Notes: generated from the sequence alone by a model not told the origin. DNA of 38,290 nucleotides from Lachnospiraceae bacterium (GCA_017399445.1 JAFQCM010000022.1:1-38290); one strand, 5' to 3'. Shown: positions 1-8,988, counted from the stretch's first letter. Numbers and translations: made by a program.

Positions 1-1899
1 ATCAATTATTACCATATTATTTTCATCATCAAACAGGCTGGCTGCCAGAGATTTGGCAAGCTCTGTTTTACCTACTCCTGTTGGTCCTAAAAATAAGAAG
101 GAACCAATTGGTTTGGAAGGATCTTTGATACCTGCTTTGGAACGGATAATAGCATCTGTGACTTTGGTAACACCCTCATCCTGTCCAATAACACGTTTGT
201 GTAGTTCTTGGTCCAAATGAAGGGTTTTGCTCTTTTCACTTTCTGTTAGTTTGGCAACTGGAATCCCTGTCCATCTGGAAATAATTCGTGCAATTTCCTC
301 TTCACTGACAGATTCATGTACCAGACTCAAATCTTTTTCTTTAATGTTTCTTTCTTCTACTTCTAACTGAGCTTTTAATCTTGGTAGTTCTCCATACATT
401 AATTCTCCCACCCGTTCGTGATTTCCATTAATAGAACATACCTCTATTTCCCGATTCATTTCTTCAATCTGTTCACGAATCTTACTTGCTTTTTCCAAAG
501 CGGATTTTTCATTATCCCACTGTGCTTTTTTACTTGCGAAATCCTCACGTAATTCTGCCAGTTCCCTACGTAATTCTTCTAGTCGTTCTTTGCTTAAATT
601 GTCATTTTCTTTTTTCAGTGCAGTTTCTTCTATTTCTAACTGCATAATTTTTCTGTTTTGCTCGTCCAATTCTGCCGGCATGGAATCCAATTCTGTTTTT
701 ATTAGTGCACAGGCTTCATCAACCAAATCAATTGCCTTATCTGGCAAAAAACGGTCAGATATATAACGATTCGAAAGAACTGCTGCAGATACTAAGGCAT
801 TATCCATGATTTTTACACCATGGAATACTTCGTATCTTTCTTTCAGACCCCTTAAAATAGAAATGGTATCTTCTACTGTGGGTTCCTCTACTAAAACCGG
901 CTGGAAACGACGTTCCAAAGCAGGGTCTTTTTCAATATATTGACGGTATTCATCTAAAGTTGTGGCTCCAATACAATGAAGTTCACCCCTTGCAAGCATT
1001 GGTTTTAACATATTTCCTGCATCTAGGGCACCACTGGTTTTTCCTGCACCAACAATAGTATGAAGTTCATCGATGAAAAGAATAATTTCACCATCACTTT
1101 TCTTGACTTCTTCCAACACTGCTTTTAATCTTTCTTCAAATTCACCTTGATATTTTGCACCGGCAATTAAAGAACCCATGTCCAAAGAAAAGATTTTCTT
1201 ATCTTTCAACCCTTCCGGCACATCACCATGGACAATTCGCTGGGCAATTCCTTCAGCTACTGCTGTTTTACCAACTCCAGGTTCTCCAATTAATACCGGA
1301 TTGTTTTTCGTTTTTCTGGAAAGGATACGAATTACATTTCGAATTTCTGTATCACGTCCAATGACCGGATCCATTTTTTGCTGTCGTGCCCGTTCTACCA
1401 GATCCTGACCATATTTATTTAAAGTATCGTAAGTTGCTTCCGGATTATCGCTAGTAACTCTCTGATTTCCTCTTACAGTAGATAATGCCTGTAAAAAACG
1501 TTCTCTCGTGATACCATACTCTTTAAAAATTTCCTTAATTCCAGGATTTGGGTATTTGACCAAGGAAAGGAATAGATGCTCTACGGAAACATATTCGTCT
1601 CCCATCTGCTTTGCCTCGTCTTCTGCACTAATCAATACTTGATTCAGCTTTTGTCCAATATAAAGCTTCCCTCCGGAAACTTTCACCCTTTTCTTTAAGT
1701 ATTCCTCTACTTTTTTGATAAAGTGTCCTTTATCAATTTCCATTTTTTCAATCAGCTTTGCAATTAAGCTGTCGTCCATGGTAAGAAGGCTGTATAAAAG
1801 ATGCTCCTGCTCAAGCTCCTGGTTGCCATATTCATATGCCAGCTTTTCGCAATTATTTACTGCCTCTATGGACTTTTGTGTAAACTTGTTAATGTTCAT
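1..1899 (-). CDS. clpB: ATP-dependent chaperone ClpB, 5' part (3' end outside window)
   Basis: Hsp100/ClpB disaggregase, a hexameric cytoplasmic AAA+ protein that pulls proteins out of aggregates together with DnaK/DnaJ/GrpE. About 633 codons are present; a full ClpB has about 860, so the end of the second AAA+ domain lies beyond position 1. Visible in order: the N-terminal Clp repeat domain (start [10 protein letters not shown]), first Walker A GEPGVGKT near residue 210, Walker [10 protein letters not shown], the long charged coiled-coil middle domain (about residues 400-530) that separates ClpB from ClpC/ClpA, then the second Walker [10 protein letters not shown] near residue 610. The ATG at 1899-1897 follows an AGGAGG ribosome site. 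Upstream lie a near-consensus promoter and a CIRCE element, so HrcA control is expected. Family assignment is firm. Confidence 0.97.
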   Translation of the reverse strand, partial: MNINKFTQKSIEAVNNCEKLAYEYGNQELEQEHLLYSLLTMDDSLIAKLIEKMEIDKGHFIKKVEEYLKKRVKVSGGKLYIGQKLNQVLISAEDEAKQMGDEYVSVEHLFLSLVKYPNPGIKEIFKEYGITRERFLQALSTVRGNQRVTSDNPEATYDTLNKYGQDLVERARQQKMDPVIGRDTEIRNVIRILSRKTKNNPVLIGEPGVGKTAVAEGIAQRIVHGDVPEGLKDKKIFSLDMGSLIAGAKYQGEFEERLKAVLEEVKKSDGEIILFIDELHTIVGAGKTSGALDAGNMLKPMLARGELHCIGATTLDEYRQYIEKDPALERRFQPVLVEEPTVEDTISILRGLKERYEVFHGVKIMDNALVSAAVLSNRYISDRFLPDKAIDLVDEACALIKTELDSMPAELDEQNRKIMQLEIEETALKKENDNLSKERLEELRRELAELREDFASKKAQWDNEKSALEKASKIREQIEEMNREIEVCSINGNHERVGELMYGELPRLKAQLEVEERNIKEKDLSLVHESVSEEEIARIISRWTGIPVAKLTESEKSKTLHLDQELHKRVIGQDEGVTKVTDAIIRSKAGIKDPSKPIGSFLFLGPTGVGKTELAKSLAASLFDDENNMVIID

Positions 1900-1970
1900 T
1901 GCTCTACCTCCTGACATGCTATTAACGTATTTTGCTACGTTTTGATGTGTTTTATTCGTTTCTAAATGCA

Positions 1971-1999
1971 ACTATAGCACCACTTGTTAGCACTGTCAA
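1971..1999 (-). promoter_or_regulatory. clpB promoter, sigma-A type
   Basis: On the minus strand a perfect TTGACA (-35, 1999-1994) is followed after 17 bp by TATAGT (-10, 1976-1971). The start site would be near 1964, about 65 bp before the clpB ATG. The -35 hexamer lies inside the CIRCE operator. Confidence 0.85.
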
Positions 2000-2013
2000 G
2001 AGGTGAGTGCTAA
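1987..2013. promoter_or_regulatory. CIRCE operator (HrcA binding site)
   Basis: Inverted repeat of the form TTAGCACT(G), nine-base spacer, GAGTGCTAA. This matches the canonical CIRCE arms TTAGCACTC-N9-GAGTGCTAA at 17 of 18 positions. It covers the clpB -35 hexamer, so bound HrcA should block RNA polymerase directly. HrcA itself is not encoded in the window. Confidence 0.93.
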
Positions 2014-2132
2014 AGTTTTCTGATAATTTCATAAAACATATTTCTAAGATATCCACAATAGCAAAAAGAAATAACATCCTTGACTTTGGCGAGCTAGGAT
2101 GCTTATTTAAGTTTCTTATTTCAAAATTCCTA

Positions 2133-2160
2133 TTGTCAATCAAAAAATTTATGTTATAAT
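2133..2160 (+). promoter_or_regulatory. Promoter of the B12 riboswitch transcript
   Basis: TTGTCA (2133-2138), 16-bp spacer, TATAAT (2155-2160). A start near 2167 would place the whole cobalamin aptamer in the leader of the downstream lipoprotein and transporter genes. Confidence 0.7.
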
Positions 2161-2177
2161 AATTGGGTACAAAAAGA

Positions 2178-2335
2178 ATAACCACAGTTCATCAAAGGCA
2201 ACACCTTGCCTTTGTTACCAGACATATTGCCAGACAATATGTTAGGTGATAAGGAAACTACGGTGAGAATCCGTGACAACAGCCATTACCGTATTTGGAT
2301 TTTATCCATAAGCCGGAATGCTTATCGTTCTGTGT
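2178..2335 (+). promoter_or_regulatory. Cobalamin (B12) riboswitch aptamer
   Basis: The leader carries the hallmarks of a cobalamin aptamer: a peripheral hairpin pairing CATATTG with CAATATG (about 2223-2241), the conserved core around 2245-2290 (AAGGAA, then the hairpin ACGG-TGAGAAT-CCGT, then CAGCCATTACCGTA), a short TGGAT/ATCCA hairpin, and the B12 box AAGCCGGAATGC at 2310-2321. A terminator lies 80 nt downstream. The genes it precedes, a DUF4430 lipoprotein and an ECF S-component, agree with B12 control. The exact 5' and 3' limits are approximate. Confidence 0.87.
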
Positions 2336-2414
2336 ACTGCTTAAATTCCCTTGGGCAAAATGGAAGGGTAATGCGGTAAAATGGTACATTATGTTACCTT
2401 TTTCTGACACTTAC

Positions 2415-2439
2415 GCCCTTCCTCGGAAGGGCTCTTTTT
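2415..2439 (+). terminator. Riboswitch expression-platform terminator
   Basis: GCCCTTCC and GGAAGGGC form an 8-bp GC-rich stem (2415-2432) followed by TCTTTTT. An upstream copy of GGAAGGG at 2362-2368 can pair with CCCTTCC (2416-2422) as an antiterminator, and CCCTT at 2348-2352 can in turn mask that copy. This gives a plausible three-way switch that stops transcription when B12 is bound. Confidence 0.85.
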
Positions 2440-2486
2440 GCGTTATACTTTTCGTGCATATAAAAAAACGGAAAGAAGGATTGAAC

Positions 2487-2936
2487 ATGAAAAAAAACCA
2501 AAAAGTATCTATTGTATTACTACTTTGTTTCCTACTGTCACTTAGCATGGTTGGATGTAGTAACAACACAACAAGCCAGGAGGCTACAGAAGAAAACTCT
2601 ATTTGGTCAAATGCCACCTACACCGAAGACACAGAATTTGGCGAAGGCAGCACTACGGTTAATGTGGAAGTAAAGGTCAATGACCAGTCTGTTACTTTTA
2701 CATTACATACAGACAAAACCATCCTTGGCGATGCTCTAGTGGACCATGAACTTCTCTCTGGTGAAGATGGTGACTATGGACTTTATATCAAAGAAGTAAA
2801 TGGTATCACAGCTGATTATGATGTAGACAAAGCTTATTGGGCTTTCTACAAAGATGGGGAATATATGAACACCGGAGTAGACGGTACAACCATTGCTGAT
2901 GGCGAACATTATGAACTTGTTTACACCCAGGAGTAG
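2487..2936 (+). CDS. DUF4430 domain lipoprotein, probable cobalamin-uptake binding protein
   Basis: Predicted 149-residue surface lipoprotein. It has a Lys-rich start, a hydrophobic stretch and a lipobox MVGC at residues about 22-25, followed by a short Ser/Thr/Glu linker. The C-terminal part (about residues 45-148) fits DUF4430, a small beta-rich domain related to the C-terminal domain of transcobalamin; typical signatures are VNGITADYD, YWAFYKDGEY and GVDGTTIADGEHYELVY. The ATG at 2487 is preferred because it follows AGAAGGA at a good distance and starts the signal peptide; the frame is open further upstream, but that part lies in the riboswitch platform. Location behind a B12 riboswitch and directly before an ECF S-component suggests it captures cobalamin or a corrinoid for the transporter. 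Ligand binding is inferred, not shown. Confidence 0.85.
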   Translation: MKKNQKVSIVLLLCFLLSLSMVGCSNNTTSQEATEENSIWSNATYTEDTEFGEGSTTVNVEVKVNDQSVTFTLHTDKTILGDALVDHELLSGEDGDYGLYIKEVNGITADYDVDKAYWAFYKDGEYMNTGVDGTTIADGEHYELVYTQE

Positions 2937-3468
2937 AAAAAAAGAAAACCGTCCGCTGACTACAGCGGAAATTACAAAATTCACAATGCTTGGAACACTG
3001 ATGTTTTGTTCTAAAATTATTATGGAATGGATACCTAATATTCATCTGCTGGGAATGCTTACAATGGTATATACATTAACTTATCGAAAAAAGGGGCTAA
3101 TTCCTATTTATGTATATGTTATGTTAAATGGACTTTTTGCTGGTTTTTCTCCCTGGTGGGTACCATATTTGTATATTTGGACCATCCTTTGGGGAATTAC
3201 CATGTTGTTGCCCCCAAAAATTCCTGTTAAAGTTGCTGCTATTGTCTATCCTATCATTTGTGCCCTACATGGTTTTCTCTTCGGAACCATGTATGCTCCA
3301 ACTCAGGCAATTATGTTTGGTTTAAATTTCCAACAGATGATAGCATGGATTATTTCCGGTTTGCCATGGGATATGCTTCAGGGAGTAGGAAATTTCTTTG
3401 CAGGCTTTTTAATTCTTCCCCTTGTAAAATTACTTCGCAGATTCGAAAATGGTACTATCCATTCCTAA
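2911..3468 (+). CDS. ECF transporter S component, probable cobalamin/corrinoid-specific
   Basis: Integral membrane protein of about 185 residues with five to six hydrophobic segments, matching the substrate-binding (S) subunit of energy-coupling-factor vitamin transporters. Typical features are the N-terminal SKIIMEWIPNIHLLGMLTMV region, the FSPWWVPYLYIWTILW stretch and the C-terminal PWDMLQGVGNFFAGFLILP helix. The start is uncertain: ATG codons at 2899 and 2911 and a TTG at 2893 all lie inside the end of the lipoprotein gene and none has a clear ribosome site, so translation is probably coupled. Substrate specificity is inferred from the B12 riboswitch and the DUF4430 partner. The shared EcfA/EcfA'/EcfT module is not in the window. 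Confidence 0.82.
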   Translation: MNLFTPRSRKKENRPLTTAEITKFTMLGTLMFCSKIIMEWIPNIHLLGMLTMVYTLTYRKKGLIPIYVYVMLNGLFAGFSPWWVPYLYIWTILWGITMLLPPKIPVKVAAIVYPIICALHGFLFGTMYAPTQAIMFGLNFQQMIAWIISGLPWDMLQGVGNFFAGFLILPLVKLLRRFENGTIHS

Positions 3469-3489
3469 TTACCAAAATTAAAACACGCC

Positions 3490-3541
3490 AAAAGATGATA
3501 TACCCCACTGCCTACTTGACAAGGGTCATATCATCTTTTTG
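3490..3541. terminator. Bidirectional terminator between the B12 operon and the MBL gene
   Basis: AAAAGATGATAT (3490-3501) pairs with ATATCATCTTTT (3528-3539) to form a 12-bp stem flanked by A and T runs, so it can act on both strands. The stop codon of the minus-strand MBL gene (3512-3514) falls in the loop, and the arm at 3528-3539 lies inside its last codons. Confidence 0.75.
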
Positions 3542-4363
3542 TATGGTTAAAATTTTATCCCCACTATGCACATATTCTAACTGTTCTCCCATAATCTCCT
3601 TCATAATTTTATAAGCAGGAAGCCCAGTACAATGACCTGTATAAAATCTTGCCTCTATCCTTTTTAACTCCTCTGCAATCTCTGCAATATTTCGAATCTC
3701 TTCTTCACTATATTCTTCTTTCTGCATCAAATGAAATCCACTAATCACCATATCCGGATTAGAACTATATATTTCTCTATACCTGTCAAGAATATTAATC
3801 ATTCCATTATGTGCACATCCTGACAACAACACATATTTTTCCTGCTGTTTCACCACAAGACACTGTTCATGTTCAAAGTCATCCTGCTGAAACTGTCCCT
3901 TTACTTTTTGCTTTAATACCAGATTACTTTTTGCAAAATGCTTTCTCCCAACAATCCCAGAAAACAAAAACAATTCATCATCTATTTTCATTTCTCCATC
4001 CACTAGCTGAAGCTGCGAAAGCTCCAAAATTCTTTTATCAATACCAATATATTTTTCCCAGCCTTCTTTAAAATTGTAATAGTCACCACCGGCTTTTCTT
4101 TGCATATAAATTTTTGCTGTTGGATTTATCTCTATAAAACTCAATAATCCACCTGTATGGTCATAATGCCCATGACTTAAAATTACGGTATCTATTTTCG
4201 TCAAATCAACTCCCAGTCTGTCCGCATTTTTCCAGGTATTCTCTGTGGCTCCTGTATCCATTAACAACTTATGCTTTTCTGTTTCTATATAAAAGCTTAA
4301 TCCATGCTCTGCAATACACTCTGAACTCCCTTTAGTATCTTCCATTAAATTTATAATTTTCAA
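3512..4363 (-). CDS. MBL-fold metallohydrolase, COG1237 type
   Basis: Cytoplasmic metallo-beta-lactamase-fold protein of 283 residues. The metal-binding motif SHGHYDHTGG (HxHxDH) is near residue 80, followed by LSGCAHNGMINIL and TGHCTG, which supply further metal ligands. The pattern fits COG1237, named after a dihydropterin ribofuranosyl-aminobenzene phosphate synthase of methanogens; the bacterial substrate is unknown. I chose the TTG at 4363-4361: it follows GAGGAG with an 8-nt gap and gives the family's usual start (MKIINLMEDTKGS). A longer frame from an ATG at 4435 adds 24 residues not typical of the family. A TAGGCA-N17-TATAAT promoter lies upstream. It stands alone, with no operon partner. 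Confidence 0.85.
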   Translation of the reverse strand: MKIINLMEDTKGSSECIAEHGLSFYIETEKHKLLMDTGATENTWKNADRLGVDLTKIDTVILSHGHYDHTGGLLSFIEINPTAKIYMQRKAGGDYYNFKEGWEKYIGIDKRILELSQLQLVDGEMKIDDELFLFSGIVGRKHFAKSNLVLKQKVKGQFQQDDFEHEQCLVVKQQEKYVLLSGCAHNGMINILDRYREIYSSNPDMVISGFHLMQKEEYSEEEIRNIAEIAEELKRIEARFYTGHCTGLPAYKIMKEIMGEQLEYVHSGDKILTIQKDDMTLVK

Positions 4364-4457
4364 CGCTTTTTCTCCTCTGCTTTCTGCATTTTCCTCTCTT
4401 TTTTGGAAAAGACAGCAAACTTGCATCCAAGCCACTGCCTTTTCATCATCTTTTCAA

Positions 4458-4486
4458 TTATATCATATAGTAATTTTTCTGCCTAT
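4458..4486 (-). promoter_or_regulatory. Promoter of the MBL gene
   Basis: Minus-strand TAGGCA (4486-4481), 17 bp, TATAAT (4463-4458). Expected start near 4451, about 88 bp before the TTG start codon. Confidence 0.55.
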
Positions 4487-4495
4487 GTGTAATTT

Positions 4496-7400
4496 TTAAG
4501 ATTTCTCTGTTTCTTTATCCTTATCTGCCAGCTCTTTGTAATATTTCCATCTATCTTTTGCATCCTGTTCTGCCTTTGCAAACAATTCTTCTGCTTCCTT
4601 TGGAAACTGCTTTGCTAAAGAGGTATAACGAATCTGCCCCATAAGAAATTCCTGAAAGTCTTCTTTGGGTTCTTTGGAATCTAATTGAAAAGGATTTTTT
4701 CCTTCTTTTTCTAGTAATGGATTGTAACGATATAAGTGCCAGTATCCACAGGCTACCGCCTTTGCCATATTTTCCATACTTTTTCCCATACCAGCTTTGA
4801 TTCCATGACTTATGCACGGAGCATATGCAATAATCAGGGATGGTCCCGGATAACTTTCTGCCTCTAAAATAGCCTTTAATGTTTGGTTTTTATCTGCTCC
4901 CATGGCAATCTGCGCCACATATACATTACCATAACTCATCATCATTCTGCCCAAATCTTTTTTTCCGGACTTTTTACCGGAAGCCGCAAATTTTGCAATG
5001 GCTGCTGCTGGTGTTGCTTTGGATGCCTGACCACCTGTATTCGAATATATTTCTGTATCAAATACAAGCACATTTACATCTTCCCCAGATGCCATTACAT
5101 GGTCAAGACCACCATATCCAATATCATACGCCCAGCCATCTCCACCTACAATCCACTGAGAACGTTTTACCAAATAATCCTGTCTGCTTTGAATTTCTGT
5201 TAAAAGCTTTTCTTGCTTTTTATCTCCTGCCTGAATTTCTTTTATGGCTTCCGTAACCCTTACTGCTGAATTTCTTGAAGCTTCCCTATCTTCCTTCGCT
5301 GCAAGCCACTCTTCAAACGCTTCTTTTGCTTTGTATTCTATGCCACTTTCTATCAGTTCTCGAATTTTTTCTTCCAAATCATAGCGAATTTTTTTCACCC
5401 CAAGGTACATTCCATAGCCATATTCTGCGTTATCTTCAAATAAAGAATTTGCCCAGGCAGGTCCTCTTCCCTGTGCATTACAAGTATAAGCGGTAGACGG
5501 TGCAGAAGCTCCCCAGATAGAGGAACATCCGGTAGCATTAGCAATCATCATGTGCTCACCAAACAATTGGGTAACCAGCTTAATATATGATGTTTCTCCG
5601 CACCCTGCACAGGCACCGGAAAACTCCATCAATGGCTTTTTAAACTGACTGTCTTTTACTGTTTTTCCTAAAGTCAGATTTTCTTTTTCTACAACTTTAC
5701 TAACTGCATATTCCCAGTTTGCTACCTGAGTCTTTACCTGGGTTTCCAATTTTTCCATTACTAATGCTTTTTCCCTAGCAGGACAAATGTCTGCACAATT
5801 GCCACAACCGGTACAATCCATGGGACTAAGTTGCATACGAAATCCCAAATTTTCCAGTCCTTTTCCCACAGCATTCTTGGTTTCGAAACTTTCCGGTGCC
5901 TCTTTTCTTTCTTCTCCATCTAATAAAAATGGACGAATACAGCCATGTGGACATATATAAGAACACTGATTACATTGAATACAGTTTTCTATCTTCCATT
6001 CAGGCACCCGGATTCCTATACCTCTTTTTTCATAAGCAGTAGTTCCTGAGGGAAAACTTCCATCTTCCATTCCTAAAAATGTACTTACCGGTAATGTGTC
6101 CCCCTTCTGCCTGTTCATAGGACGCATAATTTTTTCCACAAATTCTGGTTCCTTTGCCACCGAATTTGTGACTTGTTCTTTTTCTTTTATGTTAATCCAT
6201 GTTTCTTTTATTTTTACTTTCTGAATCTGTTCAAATCCCTGCTCTACAGCTTCCGTATTCATTTGTACGATTTTTTCTCCTTTTTTACCATAAGCATTTT
6301 CAATTGCTTCCTTTAAATGTCGTTTTGCCTCTTCCTCCGGCAAAATTCCCGTTAATTTAAAGAACGCTCCCTGCATAATCATATTAATCCGGTTGCCTAA
6401 GCCAATTTTTTCTGCAATTTCAATGGCATTAATACAATAAAAGTCAATTTTTTCTTCTGCAATTTTCTGTAACATTTTCTTAGGTAATTTATCTTCTAGT
6501 TCTTTCGGTTTCCACTGGCAGTTTAATACAAAAGTTCCGCCTGTTTTCAAACCTTCCAATAAATCGTAGCTGTTAAGATAGGATTGATTATGACAAGCAA
6601 CATAATCTGCTTCATCAATTAAATAAGTAGATTTTATTGGCTTATCACTAATTCGTAAATGGGATGTAGTTAATCCACCAGACTTTTTAGAATCATATGA
6701 AAAATATGCCTGCACATATTTTGAAGTATGCTCTCCAATAATTTTTACCGCCTGCTTATTGGCTCCTACAGTACCATCGGAACCCAATCCCCAAAATTTA
6801 CAACGAATACTTCCTTTGGGTGCAGTAATTATCTTTTCTCCCACTTTCAAGGATGTATTTGTCACATCATCTTCAATTCCTATGGTAAAATGATTTTTCG
6901 AAGTCTGCTCTTTTAAATTATCAAATACTGCCTTTATTTCTGTTGGAGTGGTGTCTTTCGACCCAAGACCATAACGGCCTCCCACAATAACAGGAGCATC
7001 TTTTTCCTCATAAAAACAATTACGTACTTCCAAATATAATGGTTCTCCCGCTGCTCCCGGTTCTTTTGTTCTATCCAATACCGCAATCTTTTTCACCGTC
7101 TTGGGAACTGCTTTTAAAAAGTGTCTCACAGAAAATGGTCGGAATAAGTGAACTTTAATAAAACCATATTTTTCTCCTTGCTGGTTCAAATAGTCTATGG
7201 TTTCTTCAATAGTTTCACCTACAGAGCCCATTGATACAATTATATATTCCGCATCTTTGTCACCATAATAGTCAAACAATCCGTACTTTCTTCCAGTCAG
7301 TTCACTTATTTTCTTCATATAATCTTCCACTATAGGAATCATATTATCATAAAAAGAATTTGCCACTTCCCTTGTCTGAAAGTAAATATCCGGATTTTGA

Positions 7401-8056
7401 GTGGTCCCTCTGATAACAGGATGATTTGGTGATAGTGCATTGTCACGGAAGTTCTGTAATGCTTCTTTATCCAATAATTTTTCTAAATCTTCATATTCTA
7501 ATGCTTCTACTTTTTGTATTTCATGGGACGTCCGGAATCCATCAAAAAAATGAAGTACTGGCAACCGTCCTTTTATGGCAGCTAAGTGTGCTACTATAGC
7601 CAAGTCCATGACTTCCTGTACAGAACTTGAAGCCAGCATAACGCACCCAGTCTGTCTCACTGCCATAACATCTTGATGATCTCCGAAGATACTCAATGCC
7701 TGGGCAGCAAGAGCCCTGGCACTTACGTGAAATACTCCAGGCAACAGTTCCCCTGCAATCTTATACATGTTCGGAATCATCAAAAGTAATCCCTGAGATG
7801 CTGTAAATGTAGTGGTTAAGGCTCCAGCCTGCAAAGAACCATGAACTGCTCCTGCTGCTCCTGCTTCTGATTGCATCTGTACAACATTTACCCTTCCACC
7901 AAATATGTTTTTTCTCCCATTTGCCGCCCATTCATCTACTACTTCTGCCATAACAGAAGATGGGGTAATGGGATAAACAGCAGCCACTTCTGTGTACCCG
8001 TAGGCCACATAAGCTGCTGCTGTATTTCCATCTACTACTACTTTTATTTTTCCCAT
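4496..8056 (-). CDS. nifJ: Pyruvate:ferredoxin (flavodoxin) oxidoreductase
   Basis: Cytoplasmic enzyme that oxidises pyruvate with CoA to acetyl-CoA and CO2, passing electrons to ferredoxin or flavodoxin; central to clostridial fermentation. At 1186 residues it is the usual one-polypeptide homodimeric PFOR. Visible in order: N-terminal pyrimidine-binding domain with YPITPSSVMAE (about residues 27-40), the gamma-domain region with GLGSDGTVGANK (about 425), two 4Fe-4S motifs (CIQCNQCSYICPHGC near 690 and CTGCGNCADICP near 745), the additional cluster and TPP region with CAGCGETSY (about 820) and the TPP-binding GDGWAYDIGYGGLDHV (about 965). The ATG follows an AAGGAAAAGGA-type site. The small gene at 8071-8295 ends 14 bp upstream and is probably cotranscribed. 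Nothing looks degenerate. Confidence 0.97.
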   Translation of the reverse strand: MGKIKVVVDGNTAAAYVAYGYTEVAAVYPITPSSVMAEVVDEWAANGRKNIFGGRVNVVQMQSEAGAAGAVHGSLQAGALTTTFTASQGLLLMIPNMYKIAGELLPGVFHVSARALAAQALSIFGDHQDVMAVRQTGCVMLASSSVQEVMDLAIVAHLAAIKGRLPVLHFFDGFRTSHEIQKVEALEYEDLEKLLDKEALQNFRDNALSPNHPVIRGTTQNPDIYFQTREVANSFYDNMIPIVEDYMKKISELTGRKYGLFDYYGDKDAEYIIVSMGSVGETIEETIDYLNQQGEKYGFIKVHLFRPFSVRHFLKAVPKTVKKIAVLDRTKEPGAAGEPLYLEVRNCFYEEKDAPVIVGGRYGLGSKDTTPTEIKAVFDNLKEQTSKNHFTIGIEDDVTNTSLKVGEKIITAPKGSIRCKFWGLGSDGTVGANKQAVKIIGEHTSKYVQAYFSYDSKKSGGLTTSHLRISDKPIKSTYLIDEADYVACHNQSYLNSYDLLEGLKTGGTFVLNCQWKPKELEDKLPKKMLQKIAEEKIDFYCINAIEIAEKIGLGNRINMIMQGAFFKLTGILPEEEAKRHLKEAIENAYGKKGEKIVQMNTEAVEQGFEQIQKVKIKETWINIKEKEQVTNSVAKEPEFVEKIMRPMNRQKGDTLPVSTFLGMEDGSFPSGTTAYEKRGIGIRVPEWKIENCIQCNQCSYICPHGCIRPFLLDGEERKEAPESFETKNAVGKGLENLGFRMQLSPMDCTGCGNCADICPAREKALVMEKLETQVKTQVANWEYAVSKVVEKENLTLGKTVKDSQFKKPLMEFSGACAGCGETSYIKLVTQLFGEHMMIANATGCSSIWGASAPSTAYTCNAQGRGPAWANSLFEDNAEYGYGMYLGVKKIRYDLEEKIRELIESGIEYKAKEAFEEWLAAKEDREASRNSAVRVTEAIKEIQAGDKKQEKLLTEIQSRQDYLVKRSQWIVGGDGWAYDIGYGGLDHVMASGEDVNVLVFDTEIYSNTGGQASKATPAAAIAKFAASGKKSGKKDLGRMMMSYGNVYVAQIAMGADKNQTLKAILEAESYPGPSLIIAYAPCISHGIKAGMGKSMENMAKAVACGYWHLYRYNPLLEKEGKNPFQLDSKEPKEDFQEFLMGQIRYTSLAKQFPKEAEELFAKAEQDAKDRWKYYKELADKDKETEKS

Positions 8057-8070
8057 ATTCCTTTTCCTTC

Positions 8071-8295
8071 CTATAGTCTGCTTCCATTATCTACCCAGCT
8101 TTTTGCACCCAGTACAGCATCTGTATCAGGAATAGAAACATTGGTTTCTGAAACCAGCTTTTTTGTTTCTGCCCATGAGGCAGTACCTTCACTTTCTAGT
8201 TGGTCTGTATTATTAATTCTTTTGTTATACTTACCTGCTAAATCTTGATTTATTTCACTACCTATACAAGTTTCTTGATTTTCATAAGCTTTCAT
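8071..8295 (-). CDS. Small acidic protein, DUF3787-like
   Basis: 74-residue soluble protein without signal peptide or membrane segment, rich in Glu, Asp, Ser and Asn. The second half (TASWAETKKLV, VSIPDTDAVLGAKSWVDNGS) resembles DUF3787, a small clostridial family with the pattern TAxWA...VxIPxxxxVxxAKxWVDxN; one member has been reported on Clostridioides difficile spores. The ATG at 8295 follows AAAGGGAG. It ends 14 bp before nifJ on the same strand, so the two are probably one transcript. A link between this protein and PFOR or stress/sporulation is a guess from position. Real gene: likely; family call: moderate. Confidence 0.65.
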   Translation of the reverse strand: MKAYENQETCIGSEINQDLAGKYNKRINNTDQLESEGTASWAETKKLVSETNVSIPDTDAVLGAKSWVDNGSRL

Positions 8296-8434
8296 GTTCT
8301 GTACTCCCTTTGTCTTTTATTTCCTGTATAGTATTCGCGAATCTGCCAGTAATATGCTCATAAATCTTAATTTAATTATTCTTACTTAAACAATGAAATT
8401 TTTCTTAATTTTCTTTAATTTTCTCTCTTCTTTC

Positions 8435-8463
8435 TTTCCACTTTATGACTTTTCCTGTATAAT
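8435..8463 (+). promoter_or_regulatory. Promoter of the PH-domain operon
   Basis: TTTCCA (8435-8440), 17 bp, TATAAT (8458-8463), then GAGGAGG just before the ATG at 8497. The -35 matches consensus at four of six positions. Confidence 0.55.
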
Positions 8464-8496
8464 AATTCCATCTAAATTATGAGGAGGATTTTATAG

Positions 8497-8988
8497 ATGA
8501 ACTATGAAAAACTATCCAGGAAAGCCTTAGGTTGTATGTATACAGCGACTTTTCTTGGAACATGTATCTGTGCCGCTATTCTCGGTGCTATTCTTTATTA
8601 TTTTATTTTTCCAAATGATATTACTATTGGCAAATATATTATTTATGTTATATTTGCCCTGATGGTACTGAATACTTTTATCAGCCCGCTATTCCGTTTC
8701 CATCGTTATGGTTATTTGATTACTTCGGATTATATTGAAGTGAAGGAAGGATATTTAAATGTGACTCGTTCCATTGTACCTATGGAGCGTCTTCACCAAG
8801 TTCAAACCACTCGTGGTCCTATTGACCATATTTTTGGTGTTACTAAGGTAAATGTAACTACTGCCGGTGGTGATGTTACCATACGATTTTTAGAAGAAGA
8901 AAAAGCTGCCCAGATTGCCCAGACTCTTACCAAACGAATTAATCATATTGCAGCATTAGGAAAGGAGGCAGTAAACCTTCATGAATAA
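8497..8988 (+). CDS. Bacterial PH (bPH2) domain membrane protein, YdbS-like
   Basis: 163-residue membrane protein. Two hydrophobic segments (about residues 17-38 and 45-66) are followed by one bacterial pleckstrin-homology domain (about 70-150) with the usual VTRSIVPMERLHQVQTTRGP and FGVTKVNVTTAGG motifs. It matches Bacillus YdbS, which works with YdbT; YdbS/YdbT are linked to resistance to some bacteriocins (for example amylocyclicin), but their biochemical role is unclear. The ATG follows a strong GAGGAGG site. The gene overlaps the next by 8 bp, so the two are translated together, and the products probably form one membrane complex. Confidence 0.87.
   Translation: MNYEKLSRKALGCMYTATFLGTCICAAILGAILYYFIFPNDITIGKYIIYVIFALMVLNTFISPLFRFHRYGYLITSDYIEVKEGYLNVTRSIVPMERLHQVQTTRGPIDHIFGVTKVNVTTAGGDVTIRFLEEEKAAQIAQTLTKRINHIAALGKEAVNLHE

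Noticed and set aside
1155..1945. Plus-strand frames inside the clpB region
   Set aside because: They are antisense to a clearly conserved clpB reading frame that is open from 1899 to the window edge.
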